This document shows positions 25,451-35,144 of a stretch of 64,000 nucleotides of DNA, in pieces; position 1 is the stretch's first letter, and each line of letters begins with the position of its first letter. The translations under genes and the position numbers were made by a program. A model generated the notes under the pieces. That model saw only the letters and a program-made list of their open reading frames with translations. It made no database searches and had not been told where the DNA came from. Source of the DNA: Kutzneria kofuensis (lineage in GTDB: Bacteria; Actinomycetota; Actinomycetes; Mycobacteriales; Pseudonocardiaceae); the NCBI RefSeq assembly GCF_014203355.1, contig NZ_JACHIR010000001.1:1552038-1616037 (forward strand), given 5' to 3'.

Positions 25451-26020
25451 ATGAACACGCGGCGGAGCGGCTACCACCACGGTGATCTGCGCAACGCGCT
25501 GGAGACGGCGGCGCTGGAGCTGGTGGCGGAGCGGGGCGCGCACGGATTCACCATGGCGGAGGCCAGCCGGCGGGCCCAGGTGAGCGTGGCGGCGCCGTTC
25601 AAGCACTTCGCGAACCGGGAGGCGCTGCTGGCGGCGCTGGTGCTGAAAGCCCACGACGAGCAGGCCCGACGGTTCGCGGAGGCGGTGGGATCGACAGCCG
25701 ATCCGGTCGAGCAGCTGGCCGAATTCGCGGCCGCCTACGTGCAGTTCACGGTCGACGAGCCGGCATTGTCGGAACTCATCTTCGGCGCCGGAATCGACAA
25801 GTCGGCGTATCCGGAACTGGCGGCGGCTGGCGGCAAGGTCCTCGACGTCCTGATGGCGCCGGCCCAGGCGCTCAGCCCCGACGCACTGGCGCTCGTGCAC
25901 ACCATCGGCGCCATGGCCCACGGCTGCGCGGCCTTCCTCCGGGAACGGGTCTTCGACAGTCCGGAGACGGCGAAGGCGAGTGCCCGCGCGGCGGCGCGGG
26001 CACTCGCCCGGGCCCGCTAG
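25451..26020 (+). CDS. TetR/AcrR family regulator
   Basis: The 189-residue repressor begins YHHGDLRNALETAALELVAE, followed by the helix-turn-helix FTMAEASRRAQVSVAAPFKH, and has a WHG-type C-terminal ligand domain. It is divergent from the VOC and exporter genes, the expected targets. The short AT-richer segment TAAGTGCTATTAA (about 25429-25441) in the 48-bp gap is the only candidate operator. The stop TAG overlaps the stop of the convergent gene. Confidence 0.87.
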   Translation: MNTRRSGYHHGDLRNALETAALELVAERGAHGFTMAEASRRAQVSVAAPFKHFANREALLAALVLKAHDEQARRFAEAVGSTADPVEQLAEFAAAYVQFTVDEPALSELIFGAGIDKSAYPELAAAGGKVLDVLMAPAQALSPDALALVHTIGAMAHGCAAFLRERVFDSPETAKASARAAARALARAR

Positions 26021-26670
26021 CCCAACGGCAGTGGGAGCCGGGCGGCCAACTCCCCCAGCGCGACCTTCTCGGCGCCGGTGGGCGCACGACGACCGGTGCC
26101 GACCAGCAGAACATCCTTGTCGGAGAAGGAATCCGGGAAGGCGGCGCCGGCGATCCGCTCCAGCATCGCCCGGGCCCGGGCGAGGGCTTCGGCGGGCGGC
26201 TCGGCCGCGGCCGGCAGGTGGGCGATCAGGTCGAGGTGGTGCAGGCTCCACTCCACGACGTACGCGTCGAGGTAGTCGCCGGCGGTGATCACCTGCTCCC
26301 GCGTGCCGACGCGCAGGGCCGGGTCGGCCAGCTCGGCGGCGCGGCCGGCGGCGGAGCCGAGGTCGTCGAGGTGGAACTTCAGCAGCGCCGGGTCCCCGTA
26401 GGCGGCGGCGAGCCGGACGATCAGGGCGTCGAGCGGATCCTCGCCGGTCGGTGTCTTGACGACCTCCCAGTACGTCACGGCGTCGCGGGTCGGCTCGGCG
26501 TCGACCGGCGTGGCCAGCGTGATCAGGACGTCCTGCGCGTCGATCACCAAGTGGCACACCAGGTCCCGGACCAGCCAGCCCGCGCAGCCCGAGGGCCGCT
26601 CGAAGTCCTGGTCGTCGAGGTCGGCGACGGCCCGCAGCAGCGCGGCCCACGAGCGCGAGAAGAGGTCCAC
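26017..26670 (-). CDS. Maleylpyruvate isomerase-like (MDMPI/DinB fold) protein
   Basis: This 217-residue protein has an N-terminal DinB-like metal-binding bundle: FERPSGCAGWLVRDLVCHLV and YVVEWSLHHLDLIAHL provide the typical His ligands. Such proteins in actinomycetes are often mycothiol-dependent S-transferases or isomerases. No aromatic-degradation genes are near, so the real reaction is unknown. It ends tail to tail with the TetR gene, overlapping 4 bp. Confidence 0.8.
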   Translation of the reverse strand: MDLFSRSWAALLRAVADLDDQDFERPSGCAGWLVRDLVCHLVIDAQDVLITLATPVDAEPTRDAVTYWEVVKTPTGEDPLDALIVRLAAAYGDPALLKFHLDDLGSAAGRAAELADPALRVGTREQVITAGDYLDAYVVEWSLHHLDLIAHLPAAAEPPAEALARARAMLERIAGAAFPDSFSDKDVLLVGTGRRAPTGAEKVALGELAARLPLPLG

Positions 26671-26716
26671 GGCCGGAAGCTAACAGCGGCCGCCGCCGGC
26701 CGCGACCGATTTACCC

Positions 26717-27142
26717 TCAGTCCACAGTGGACACGGGCGTCAGCCGGATCATCGGGAACTTCCGGGTGGTGCGGGTCTCGTACTCCTTGGCGTCCGGCCA
26801 GTACTCCGCCCAGATCCCGTACAGGCGCTCCCATTCCGGCCCGTCCGGCCGCACGATTGTGGTGCGCACCCGCAGCGTCTCGCCCGGCACTTCGACCGTC
26901 GTCTCGCCCGAGCCGGCCTCGATGTTGCCCACCCAGTCCGGGTCCTTGGGCGCGCCGCCCATCGAGCCGCAGATCAGGTACGCGTCGCCGTCCTTGGCCG
27001 CGACCAGCGGGTTCACCCGCTCCTGGCCGGTCTTGCGGCCGATGTGGTGCAGCAGCAGGAGCCGCTTGCCCTCGAAGGGGCCACCGACCACGCCGTCGTT
27101 GGCGCGGAAGGCCTCGATGATCTGGGCGTTCATGTCGCTCAT
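26717..27142 (-). CDS. Deazaflavin (F420)-dependent nitroreductase-family protein
   Basis: The 141-residue split-barrel protein has the DDN-like pattern LLLLHHIGRKTGQERVNPLV, followed by DPDWVGNIEAG and WERLYGIWAEYWPDAKEYE. These features mark the F420-binding Ddn/AClR family, which reduces quinones and nitro compounds. ATG 27142 (MSDMNAQ) or ATG 27133 is the start. It lies 47 bp behind a MarR gene on the same strand and is the likely target of that regulator. Confidence 0.88.
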   Translation of the reverse strand: MSDMNAQIIEAFRANDGVVGGPFEGKRLLLLHHIGRKTGQERVNPLVAAKDGDAYLICGSMGGAPKDPDWVGNIEAGSGETTVEVPGETLRVRTTIVRPDGPEWERLYGIWAEYWPDAKEYETRTTRKFPMIRLTPVSTVD

Positions 27143-27189
27143 GGCGTTGACTTTAACCCTCAAGTATTGTGACTTCAACCATTGAGCGT

Positions 27190-27687
27190 TCAAGTCCGCC
27201 GACCGGAAACCGGCGGAACAGCGCCCGAACCACCCCTCGGCCAGCCGTCGGCGAACAACGGGCCCAGCGCCTCGTACAGCGCCTTGACCTGCTCCGGCGT
27301 CAACCGGTCGATGAGCCGCTCGCGCACGGCCGCCACATGCCCCGGCGCGGACTCCGACAGCTTGCGCCAGCCCTCGTCGGTGAGGGTGGCGACGGTGGAG
27401 CGGCGCTGGCCGGTGGCATAGGAGCGGGTGAGCCAGCCGTTGGCCTCCAGCTTGGCGGCGGCGTGGGACAGCCGCGACAGCGAGCCGTTGGTGGCGACGG
27501 CGAGGTCGCTCATCAGGCGGGACCGGGTCGGCGACTCGGACAGCATGGCCAGCACGTAGTACTCGTAACGGGTGAGGCCGGCGTCCCGGCGCAGCTGGGA
27601 GTCGATCTCGGACAGCAGGGACTCGCCGATGGCGTGCATGCGCATCCAGAGGGCACGTTCGTCCTCGTCCAGCCACCGTTGCGCCAT
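27190..27687 (-). CDS. MarR family transcriptional regulator
   Basis: This winged-helix regulator of 165 residues has LTRYEYYVLAMLSESPTRSR, then LMSDLAVATNGSLSRLSHAA (recognition helix) and a wing region ending STVATLTDEGW. ATG 27687 or 27696 are both plausible; neither has a clear ribosome site, so it may be leaderless. A TTGAGCGTTCAA palindrome overlaps its stop (27182-27193), just ahead of the deazaflavin enzyme gene, and could be its binding site. Confidence 0.85.
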   Translation of the reverse strand: MAQRWLDEDERALWMRMHAIGESLLSEIDSQLRRDAGLTRYEYYVLAMLSESPTRSRLMSDLAVATNGSLSRLSHAAAKLEANGWLTRSYATGQRRSTVATLTDEGWRKLSESAPGHVAAVRERLIDRLTPEQVKALYEALGPLFADGWPRGGSGAVPPVSGRRT

Positions 27688-27837
27688 GGCGCGCATGGTA
27701 GCCGGACCCCGAAATACGACCATGGTTGTTTCCGCAACCGTGTCGAGCACCCGATCGACTGGCAAGGGTTGACCCCGGCGCGGAATAAGACCAAGATTTG
27801 TTGGCGAAACTTCGGGGACGTTCCAGGGAGCGGCGGC

Positions 27838-29046
27838 GTGGCGCAGCAGAGGTTCGTGATCGTCGGGGGCGGGCTGGCCGGTGCGAAGGCCGCCGAGGCC
27901 CTGCGCGACAAGGGGTTCGACGGGAAGATCACGCTGGTCGGCGACGAGCGGCACCTGCCGTACGAGCGGCCGCCGCTGTCCAAGGACCACCTGGCCGGCA
28001 AGGCCGATCGGGACAGCATGACCGTGCACCCGGCCATCTGGTACGCCGAGCACGACGTGGAGCTGGCGCTGGGCATCGGGGTCAGCCGCATCGACCGCGA
28101 CGAGCACCGCGTGCAGCTGGCCGACGGCAGCGCCCACGCCTACGACAAGCTGCTGCTGGCGACCGGCGCGAGCCCCAAGCGGCCGCCGATCCCGGGCGCG
28201 GACGCGCCGGGAGTGCACTACCTGCGCCGGATCGAGGACTCGGAGTCCATCAAGGACACCTTCGCCACCGCCTCTCGGCTGGTGGTGATCGGCGCCGGCT
28301 GGATCGGCCTCGAGGTCGCGGCCGCCGCGCGGCAGGCCGGCGTGGCGGTCACGCTGCTGGAGTCGGCGGAGCTGCCGCTGCTACGCGTGCTCGGCCCGGA
28401 GGTCGCACCGGTGTTCGCGGACCTGCACCGGGCACACGACGTCGACCTCCGGTTCGGGGTGACCGTCGCCCAGATCGCCGCCGACGGCGTGACGTTGGCC
28501 GACGGCACGGAGATCGCCGCCGACGCGGTGGTCGTCGGCGTCGGCGCGACCCCGAACACCCAGCTGGCCGAGCGGGCCGGCCTGCCCGTGGACAACGGGA
28601 TCGTGGTCGACGCCGCGCTGCGCACCGCCGACCCGGACATCGTGGCCGCGGGCGACGTCGCCAACGCGTTCCATCCCGTGCTGGGCAAGCACATCCGGGT
28701 CGAGCACTGGGCGAACGCGCTGAGCCAGCCGCCGGTGGCCGCGGCCACCATGCTGGGGCAGCGGGCCAGCCACGAGGACCTGCCGTACTTCTTCACCGAC
28801 CAGTACGACCTGGGCATGGAGTACGTCGGCGACGCGTCCGGCTACGACCGGGTGGTGTTCCGCGGCGACGTCGCCGCCCGCGAGTTCATCGCCTTCTGGC
28901 TCAAGGACAACCGCGTCCTGGCCGGCATGAACGTCAACGTCTGGGACGTCGTCGACCCGATCAAGGCCCTGATCCGGCAGGCCGTCCCGGTCGACCCGCA
29001 GGCGCTGGCCGACCCCGACCAGCCGCTCACGGCCGCTGAGCAGTGA
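27838..29046 (+). CDS. FAD/NAD(P)H ferredoxin reductase-like oxidoreductase
   Basis: This 402-residue two-dinucleotide flavoprotein passes electrons from NAD(P)H to a small iron-sulfur partner. The FAD motif is FVIVGGGLAGAKAAEALRDK, the NADH motif LVVIGAGWIGLEVAAAARQA and the second FAD motif VAAGDVANAFHP. The C-terminus DYNVW-like domain (MNVNVWDVVDPI) matches rubredoxin/ferredoxin reductases of P450 and dioxygenase systems. GTG 27838 has AGGGAG upstream. No ferredoxin gene is adjacent. Confidence 0.9.
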   Translation: MAQQRFVIVGGGLAGAKAAEALRDKGFDGKITLVGDERHLPYERPPLSKDHLAGKADRDSMTVHPAIWYAEHDVELALGIGVSRIDRDEHRVQLADGSAHAYDKLLLATGASPKRPPIPGADAPGVHYLRRIEDSESIKDTFATASRLVVIGAGWIGLEVAAAARQAGVAVTLLESAELPLLRVLGPEVAPVFADLHRAHDVDLRFGVTVAQIAADGVTLADGTEIAADAVVVGVGATPNTQLAERAGLPVDNGIVVDAALRTADPDIVAAGDVANAFHPVLGKHIRVEHWANALSQPPVAAATMLGQRASHEDLPYFFTDQYDLGMEYVGDASGYDRVVFRGDVAAREFIAFWLKDNRVLAGMNVNVWDVVDPIKALIRQAVPVDPQALADPDQPLTAAEQ

Positions 29047-29073
29047 CGTCCGGCCCGCCTTCCGGGCGGACGC

Positions 29074-29619
29074 CTAAACCTCGATGGGATGTTCGATCAC
29101 TTCGTACTCGGCGGAGCCGTTGCGGCGTACGAAGTGCAGGTCCACCAGCAGCCGGCGCAGGCCGGCCACGTCGTCGCCGGCCTGGGCGAGACAGTCGTTG
29201 ACCTCGGCCTCGGTCAGCTTCCGGCCGTTCGGCAGCAGCGTGCACAGCACGGCGGCGAAGGCGTCGAGATCGGCCGGCCGCTTCGGCAGCGCCTCGATGC
29301 GGCCGTGCACCAGGTACCGGCGCAGCGGCGAGGAGGGTGGGATGGCGCGGGCCAGGGCCGTTGCTTCGACGACCGCCTCCGCGAGTTCGCCGAGCGGCGC
29401 CAGGTCGGCGATGAGCTGCCCGCGGACCTTGGCCAGCAGGCCCGCCTCGGTCAGCCGGCCCACCTCCTTGGCCACCACCCGCAGGTCGAAGCCCAGCTCG
29501 CCGAGCACAACCGGGACCTGCCGCTGGTTGCGGTCGGCGATCGCGGCCAGGATGGCCAGCCGGGTCGGGTTGGACAACGCCTGCAACGCGGCGGCCGCCG
29601 CACTCAACTTCGCTGACAC
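29074..29619 (-). CDS. ArsR-like helix-turn-helix protein with DUF2087 domain
   Basis: The protein of 181 residues starts at GTG 29619. The N-terminal winged helix (ALSNPTRLAILAAIADRNQR, then LTEAGLLAKVRGQ) is followed by a DUF2087 domain (RPADLDAFAAVLCTLLPNGR, KLTEAEVNDCLAQAGDDVAG). Such proteins are small transcriptional regulators of unknown ligand. It is divergent from the methyltransferase gene 54 bp away. Confidence 0.8.
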   Translation of the reverse strand: MSAKLSAAAAALQALSNPTRLAILAAIADRNQRQVPVVLGELGFDLRVVAKEVGRLTEAGLLAKVRGQLIADLAPLGELAEAVVEATALARAIPPSSPLRRYLVHGRIEALPKRPADLDAFAAVLCTLLPNGRKLTEAEVNDCLAQAGDDVAGLRRLLVDLHFVRRNGSAEYEVIEHPIEV

Positions 29620-29672
29620 CGCCGCAGGGTAAACCGGCGACGCGGGGGCCGCCTCCCAATTACCGTGCACGC

Positions 29673-30488
29673 GTGCGCAACCTGTTGAGCCGGCTCCGCC
29701 GGCGGCCGGAACCCACGCCGCAGCGGTCCATCCTGGACGAATACGTGACGACAGCGCCCTCGCCGCAGAACGCCGTCGACATCTTCGCCGGTGAATGGTC
29801 CTCCGCGCTGCCCGTCGCCGAAGCCGGCCCGATTCCGCTGTTCGCCGACGACCGGGTCGAGTGGGCGCTCGACCAGCTCGGCGGCGTGGCCGGGGCTCGT
29901 GTGCTGGAGTTGGGGCCGCTGGAGGGCGGGCACACCTACATGCTGACCCGGGCCGGCGCCGACGTGTTGGCGGTCGAGTCGCAGACCCGGGCGTACCTGA
30001 AGTGCCTGATCGCCAAGGAGCTCGTAGGCATGCCGTCGGCACGTTTCGTGCTCGGCGACTTCATGGCCTACCTACGGGACAGCTCCATGCGGTTCGACCT
30101 GGTCTTCGCCAGCGGCGTGCTGTACCACATGCGCAACCCCGTCGAGACGATCGCCCTCACCGCCAGGGCCGCCGACCAGATCTTCCTCTGGACCCATTAC
30201 CACGACGAGGAGATCGTCCGCGCCAGCGAACTCCTCTCGCCTCGCTTCACCACCAGCGAGACGTCGTCGTACGAGGGCTTCGAGCACACCCTTCACCGCT
30301 TCGAGTACGAAAGCGCCCTGCAGCTCAAGGGTTTCTGCGGCGGCAGCGCCCCGCACAGCAACTGGTTGTCCCGCGACGACCTGACCGCCGCCCTGGAACA
30401 CTTCGGCTGGCGGATCAAGGCCGTCTCCTTCGACACCCCCGACCACCCCCACGGCCCGGCCCTCGCCCTGGTCGCTACGAAGTCCTGA
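29673..30488 (+). CDS. Class I SAM-dependent methyltransferase
   Basis: This 271-residue Rossmann methyltransferase has motif I ARVLELGPLEGGHTYMLTRA, an acidic strand DVLAVESQTRAYLKC and YHMRNPVETIALT in the motif IV-V region. It resembles DUF1698/tRNA cmo5U34-like enzymes in layout, but the substrate is unknown. GTG 29673 is the only sensible start. It ends inside the convergent aldo/keto reductase gene with a 14-bp overlap. Confidence 0.83.
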   Translation: MRNLLSRLRRRPEPTPQRSILDEYVTTAPSPQNAVDIFAGEWSSALPVAEAGPIPLFADDRVEWALDQLGGVAGARVLELGPLEGGHTYMLTRAGADVLAVESQTRAYLKCLIAKELVGMPSARFVLGDFMAYLRDSSMRFDLVFASGVLYHMRNPVETIALTARAADQIFLWTHYHDEEIVRASELLSPRFTTSETSSYEGFEHTLHRFEYESALQLKGFCGGSAPHSNWLSRDDLTAALEHFGWRIKAVSFDTPDHPHGPALALVATKS

Positions 30489-31500
30489 CGTTGAGCTTGC
30501 CGTACTGACCGCCCCGCACCTGCGCGGGATCGAACAGGTCCGCCAGGAAGGCGACGTCGTCGGCGCTGAGTCGAACAGCCGTGGCGGCGGCGTTCTGCCG
30601 CGCGTACTCCGCGCGCTTCGTGCCCGGGATGGGCGCGATGGCGTACGGCTGGGCGAGCAGCCAAGCCAGCGCGACCTGCCCGGGCCGGTACCCGCACTCG
30701 TCGGCGAAGTCCTTCAACCCCTCGACGAGACGGAGATTGTGCGCGAAGTTCTCCGCCTCGAACTTGGGCAGCGTCGACCGGAAGTCGTCGCCGGCGAACG
30801 AGCTGTCCGCGGTGAAGCGGCCGGCCAGCGCGGCCCGCCCGAGCGGGCTGTACGGCACGAAGGTGATGCCGAGCTCGCGGCAGGTGGGCAGCACCTCCCG
30901 CTCGACCTCGCGGGCCCACAGCGAGTACTCGCTCTGCAGCGCCGAGATCGGCGTCACGGCGGCGGCCCTGCGCAGGATGTCCGGCTGGACGTTGCTGAGT
31001 CCGATCGCCCGGATCTTGCCCGCCTGCACGAGGTCGGCCATCGCCCCGACGGTGTCCTCGACCGGCACGGACGGGTCCACGCGGTGGAGGTAGTAGAGGT
31101 CGACGTGGTCGACGCCGAGTCGGCGCAGGCTGGCCTCGCACGCCTCGGCCACGTACTCCGGGCGTCCGTCGAAGGTGACACCGCCGTCCGGATGCAGCCG
31201 GCAGCCGAACTTGGTCGCCAGCACGACCTCGTCGCGCCGTCCGCCGATGGCGCGTCCGAGCAGATCCTCGTTGTGCCCGAAGCCGTTCCGGGACGGGACT
31301 CCCGACGCGGCGCCGTAGATGTCGGACGTGTCGAAGTGGTCGATGCCCGCGTCGATGGCGGCGTGCACGGTGGCGACCGACTCCCGCTCGTCGGCGTCGC
31401 CGTAGAACTGGGACATTCCCATGCAGCCCAGGCCGATCGGGCGGACGGAGATGTCGGTGTGCCCGAGGGCGACGCGGGCCGCCTGCGCGATGGTGTCCAC
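30475..31500 (-). CDS. Aldo/keto reductase
   Basis: This 341-residue NADPH-dependent TIM-barrel reductase has catalytic Asp-Tyr in HFDTSDIYGAASG, Lys in VLATKFGCRL and His in DLYYLHRVDPSVPVEDTVGA; the NADPH loop is PIPGTKRAEYARQN. It matches the YakC/AKR13-like group acting on aldehydes. It is divergent from a TetR gene, with a palindrome in the 63-bp gap, so it is probably induced by an aldehyde or xenobiotic. Confidence 0.93.
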   Translation of the reverse strand: MDTIAQAARVALGHTDISVRPIGLGCMGMSQFYGDADERESVATVHAAIDAGIDHFDTSDIYGAASGVPSRNGFGHNEDLLGRAIGGRRDEVVLATKFGCRLHPDGGVTFDGRPEYVAEACEASLRRLGVDHVDLYYLHRVDPSVPVEDTVGAMADLVQAGKIRAIGLSNVQPDILRRAAAVTPISALQSEYSLWAREVEREVLPTCRELGITFVPYSPLGRAALAGRFTADSSFAGDDFRSTLPKFEAENFAHNLRLVEGLKDFADECGYRPGQVALAWLLAQPYAIAPIPGTKRAEYARQNAAATAVRLSADDVAFLADLFDPAQVRGGQYGKLNVRTS

Positions 31501-31522
31501 GACCCGAACATAGCGGGCCACT

Positions 31523-31541
31523 GGACACATATCAAGTGTCC
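31523..31541. promoter_or_regulatory. Operator-like palindrome between AKR and TetR genes
   Basis: GGACAC-N7-GTGTCC (31523-31541) is a perfect 6-bp hyphenated inverted repeat centred between the two divergent genes. TATCCT at 31552-31557 is a possible -10 for the TetR gene. This is the expected site for that repressor. Confidence 0.6.
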
Positions 31542-31563
31542 GGCGGACCGCTATCCTGGCCCG

Positions 31564-32226
31564 ATGGACGAGATGCCGCCCTTCCAGCGGGCCAGACGCC
31601 CTGAGCAGCGGGAACTGCGCCGGCAGGAGATCCTGGACGCGGCCGAGTCGCTGCTGGCCGAACTGCCGGCGGAGGAGATCAGCCTCCGCGAGCTGGCCCG
31701 GCGACTGGACGTCTCCAAGACGCACGTCGTGCGCTACTTCGAGAGCCGCGAGGGGGTCTTCCTCGAACTGCTCAACCGGATGCGCCGGTCCTGGTTGGAC
31801 GCCGTCGAGTGGCCGACCGACCCCGACCAGGTGATGCCGGTTCTGGCCGACTCCCTGGCAGCCCGGCCGATCCTGTGCCAGCTGTGGAGCATGCTGCCGA
31901 CCGTCCTGGAACGGAACGTCTCCGTCGAGACAGTCCGCGCCTACAAGCTCGTCGACCTGGAACACCGCACCGAGCTGGCCAACCAGATCGCCGACCGGGT
32001 CCCCGCGCTGTCCGCCGACGACGCGCTCCTGCTGACCGAGCACATCGTCGTCGGCCTCGTCGGCCTGTGGCCGTTCAGCCGCCCGACGCCGACCGTCGTC
32101 GAGGCCACCAGGGACGATCCCCGACTTGCCCGCGCCCGGGTGGACTTTCCGGCGCGATACGGGGAACTCCTTCGGGTGATGCTGGCCGGCATGACCACCC
32201 GGGATTCGCGTACCGCTACCCCCTAG
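31564..32226 (+). CDS. TetR family regulator
   Basis: This 220-residue regulator has helix-turn-helix sequence LRRQEILDAAESLLAELPAE, then LRELARRLDVSKTHVVRYFE, and a C-terminal TetR_C domain. It is divergent from the aldo/keto reductase gene with a palindrome between them. Its stop codon TAG lies inside the CsoR operator that precedes csoR, so the copper locus follows directly. Confidence 0.87.
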   Translation: MDEMPPFQRARRPEQRELRRQEILDAAESLLAELPAEEISLRELARRLDVSKTHVVRYFESREGVFLELLNRMRRSWLDAVEWPTDPDQVMPVLADSLAARPILCQLWSMLPTVLERNVSVETVRAYKLVDLEHRTELANQIADRVPALSADDALLLTEHIVVGLVGLWPFSRPTPTVVEATRDDPRLARARVDFPARYGELLRVMLAGMTTRDSRTATP

Positions 32227-32231
32227 GGGTA
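32217..32231. promoter_or_regulatory. CsoR-type copper operator
   Basis: TACCCCCTAGGGGTA is the GC-rich, TA-edged pseudo-palindrome bound by CsoR repressors in actinobacteria. It overlaps the end of the TetR gene and lies 85 bp upstream of csoR. A TATAAA-like stretch (32230-32235) next to it may be the -10 element. Confidence 0.8.
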
Positions 32232-32315
32232 TAAAGGAGGGGACGAGCCCGCAGCTCCCCCGGCCAGTTCCCCGGCCGGCCGCGTCGCGGGCACCCCGAC
32301 CACAGGAGGACGACG

Positions 32316-32597
32316 ATGCACGGTTACGCCGACCACAAGGAGGCGCACCTGCGTCGCCTGCGCCGGATCGAAGGTCAGGTCCGCGGACTGCAGCGCATGA
32401 TCGACGAGGACAAGTACTGCATCGACATCCTGACGCAGATCTCCGCCGCGACCAGAGCGTTGCAGGCGGTGTCCCTGTCGCTGCTCGACGAGCACCTCAG
32501 ACACTGCGTCACCGACGCCATCGCCGAGGGCGGCGCGAGCGCCGACGAGAAGATCAAGGAGGCGGGCGACGCCATCGCCCGTCTCGTGCGGTCCTGA
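32316..32597 (+). CDS. csoR: Copper-sensing repressor CsoR
   Basis: This 93-residue all-helical DUF156 repressor binds Cu(I) and then leaves its operator. Cu ligands Cys35, His60 and Cys64 (DKYCIDI and LLDEHLRHCV) line up one-for-one with M. tuberculosis CsoR Cys36-His61-Cys65. AGGAGG precedes ATG 32316. It heads the csoR-copZ-copA series under the operator at 32217. Confidence 0.96.
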   Translation: MHGYADHKEAHLRRLRRIEGQVRGLQRMIDEDKYCIDILTQISAATRALQAVSLSLLDEHLRHCVTDAIAEGGASADEKIKEAGDAIARLVRS

Positions 32598-32646
32598 CTG
32601 GCCCCTTCCCCACCCCATCCCCGTCTCCAAGGAGAAAGAACAACCC

Positions 32647-32853
32647 ATGGCCGAGAGCACCTACACCGTCCAGGGCATGACCTGCGGCCACTGCGTCAGC
32701 TCGGTGACAGAGGAGGTCAGCGAGGTCACGGGCGTGCGGCAGGTGGACGTCGACCTGGCGACCGGCCGGCTCACCGTGGTCAGCGACGTCGACGTGCCGG
32801 CGGCGGACATCCGCGCGGCCGTCGAGGAGGCCGGCTACCAGCTGGTCGGCTGA
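32647..32853 (+). CDS. copZ: Copper chaperone CopZ (HMA domain)
   Basis: This 68-residue ferredoxin-like fold protein carries cytosolic Cu(I) to CopA. The metal motif is QGMTCGHCVSSV, Cys13 and Cys16. GGAG lies upstream of ATG 32647. It is 49 bp after csoR and 60 bp before copA, in the usual order. Confidence 0.95.
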   Translation: MAESTYTVQGMTCGHCVSSVTEEVSEVTGVRQVDVDLATGRLTVVSDVDVPAADIRAAVEEAGYQLVG

Positions 32854-32913
32854 CGCCCGGGCCCGCCGCCGTGGCGGCGGCGGGCCGCTCACTGCACTCA
32901 TGGAGGAGCCTCG

Positions 32914-35103
32914 ATGACTTCCGCGACGCAGCTCGCCCGGCACGAGGTCGAGCTGTCCATCGGCGGCATGACCTGCGCCTCCTGCGCGGCCCGCATCGAA
33001 CGCAAGCTCAACAAGGTGGACGGCGTCACCGCCACCGTCAACTACGCCACCGAGAAGGCCAAGGTCAGCTTCCCGGACGCCGTCGCGCCCGCGGACCTGG
33101 TGCAGGTCGTCGAGGCCGCCGGCTACACCGCCGAGCTGCCCAAACCCGACGAGGACGAGCCCGAGGACCCGACGGCGGCGCTGCGGCAGCGGCTGATCGT
33201 GTCGGCGGTGCTGGCCGTCCCGGTGATCCTGCTGTCGATGATCCCGTTGCTGCAGTTCACGAACTGGCAGTGGGTGGCCCTCGCGCTGGCCACCCCGGTC
33301 GTGGTGTGGGGCGCGCTGCCGTTCCACCGCGCCGCCTGGACGAACCTGCGGCACGGCGCGGCCACCATGGACACGCTGATCTCGATGGGCGTGGGCGCGG
33401 CGTACCTGTGGTCGCTGTACGCCCTGTTCCTCGGCGACGCGACCATGGCCATGTCGGGCATGCCCGGCACCGACATCTACCTCGAGGTCGCCGCCGGGGT
33501 GACCGTGTTCATCCTGGCCGGCCGCTACTTCGAGGCCCGCTCCAAGCGCCGGTCCGGGGCCGCCCTGCGCGCGCTGCTGGAGCTCGGCGCGAAGGACGTC
33601 GCCGTGCTGCGGGACGGCCAGGAACGCCGGATTCCGCTGGGAGAACTGAAGGTCGGCGACGAGTTCGTGGTCCGCCCGGGCGAGAAGATCGCCACCGACG
33701 GCGTGATCGCGGAGGGCAGCTCGGCCGTCGACATGAGCATGCTCACCGGCGAGTCCATGCCGGTCGAGGTGCGCCGCGGCGACGCCGTGGTCGGCGCGAC
33801 GGTGAACGCCGGCGGGCGGCTGGTGGTCCGTGCGACGCGTGTCGGCGCGGACACGCAGCTGGCGCAGATGGCCCGGCTGGTCGAGGAGGCGCAGAACGGC
33901 AAGGCGGCCGTGCAGCGGCTGGCCGACCGGGTGTCCGGGGTGTTCGTGCCGGTGGTGATCGTGCTGGCGCTGGGCACGCTCGTCGCCTGGCTCGCGACCG
34001 GGCACGCCGCCGAAGCCGCGTTCACCGCCGCGGTCGCGGTGCTGATCATCGCCTGCCCGTGCGCGCTGGGCCTGGCCACGCCGACCGCGCTGCTGGTCGG
34101 CACCGGTCGCGGGGCGCAGCTGGGCATCCTGATCAAGGGCCCCGAGGTGCTGGAGTCCACCCGGCGGGTGGACACGGTCGTGCTGGACAAGACCGGAACC
34201 GTCACCGAGGGCCGAATGAGCCTGGTCGACGTGCACGTGGCCGACGGCGTCGACGCGGCCGAGGCGCTGCGGCTGGCCGGCGCGCTGGAGCACGCGTCCG
34301 AGCACCCGATCGCGAAGGCGATTGCCGCCGGGGCGGCGGATCGGGTCGGCGAACTGCCCGCCGTGGACGACTTCCGCAACGAGGAAGGCCTTGGCGTGCA
34401 AGGCCTGGTCGACGGCAAGGCCGTGCTGGTCGGCCGGGATCGGCTGCTGGCCCAGTGGGGCCTTTCCCTGGACGACTCGTTGACGGCCGCGAAGCAGGCC
34501 GCCGAGCGGGCCGGCCGCACCGCCGTCGCGGTGGCCTGGGACGGCTCGGCTCGGGCGGTGCTGGTCGTCGCCGACACCGTGAAGCCGACCTCCGCCGAGG
34601 CCGTTGCCGGGCTGAAGTCGTTGGGGCTCAAGCCGATCCTGCTCACCGGCGACAACGCCGACGCCGCTCGGGCGGTCGCCGCCGAGGTGGGCATCGACGA
34701 CGTGATCGCCGAGGTGCTGCCGGCCGACAAGGTCGACGTCGTGGGCCGGTTGCAGGCCGAGGGCCGGGTCGTAGCCATGGTCGGCGACGGCGTGAACGAC
34801 GCCGCCGCGCTGGCCCGCGCCGATCTCGGCCTGGCCATGGGCACCGGCACCGACGTCGCCATCGAGGCCAGCGACCTGACGCTGGTCCGCGGCGACCTGC
34901 GGGCGGCGGTGGACGCCATCCGGTTGTCCCGCAAGACGTTGGGCACCATCAAGGGCAACCTGTTCTGGGCGTTCGCCTACAACGTGGCCGCCCTGCCCCT
35001 GGCCGCGCTCGGCCTGCTCAACCCCATGGTCGCCGGCGCCGCGATGGCGTTCTCCTCGGTGTTCGTGGTCAGCAACAGCCTGCGGCTACGGCGCTTCCGC
35101 TGA
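32914..35103 (+). CDS. copA: Cu(I)-exporting P1B-type ATPase CopA
   Basis: This 729-residue copper efflux pump has one N-terminal HMA domain ([13 protein letters not shown]) and eight membrane helices. The actuator motif is LTGES. The ion-site motif is Cys381-Pro-Cys383 in [13 protein letters not shown]. Phosphorylation Asp425 lies in [12 protein letters not shown], and the hinge is [14 protein letters not shown]. The nucleotide-binding HP motif is [11 protein letters not shown]. Length and motifs are complete. GGAG lies shortly before ATG 32914. It pumps copper out of the cytoplasm and is the last gene of the CsoR-controlled series. Confidence 0.97.
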   Translation: MTSATQLARHEVELSIGGMTCASCAARIERKLNKVDGVTATVNYATEKAKVSFPDAVAPADLVQVVEAAGYTAELPKPDEDEPEDPTAALRQRLIVSAVLAVPVILLSMIPLLQFTNWQWVALALATPVVVWGALPFHRAAWTNLRHGAATMDTLISMGVGAAYLWSLYALFLGDATMAMSGMPGTDIYLEVAAGVTVFILAGRYFEARSKRRSGAALRALLELGAKDVAVLRDGQERRIPLGELKVGDEFVVRPGEKIATDGVIAEGSSAVDMSMLTGESMPVEVRRGDAVVGATVNAGGRLVVRATRVGADTQLAQMARLVEEAQNGKAAVQRLADRVSGVFVPVVIVLALGTLVAWLATGHAAEAAFTAAVAVLIIACPCALGLATPTALLVGTGRGAQLGILIKGPEVLESTRRVDTVVLDKTGTVTEGRMSLVDVHVADGVDAAEALRLAGALEHASEHPIAKAIAAGAADRVGELPAVDDFRNEEGLGVQGLVDGKAVLVGRDRLLAQWGLSLDDSLTAAKQAAERAGRTAVAVAWDGSARAVLVVADTVKPTSAEAVAGLKSLGLKPILLTGDNADAARAVAAEVGIDDVIAEVLPADKVDVVGRLQAEGRVVAMVGDGVNDAAALARADLGLAMGTGTDVAIEASDLTLVRGDLRAAVDAIRLSRKTLGTIKGNLFWAFAYNVAALPLAALGLLNPMVAGAAMAFSSVFVVSNSLRLRRFR

Positions 35104-35144
35104 CGCGGTGAGGCCCCGGCTCCTCTGCCGGGGCCTCACTGTCG

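Noticed and set aside
24989-26650. Large fused protein ending in a glyoxalase domain
   Set aside because: Only the last 137 residues are real; the rest is antisense to the TetR and overlapping other genes.
32554-34401. 615-codon minus-strand frame over copA
   Set aside because: Antisense shadow of a strongly supported CopA gene.
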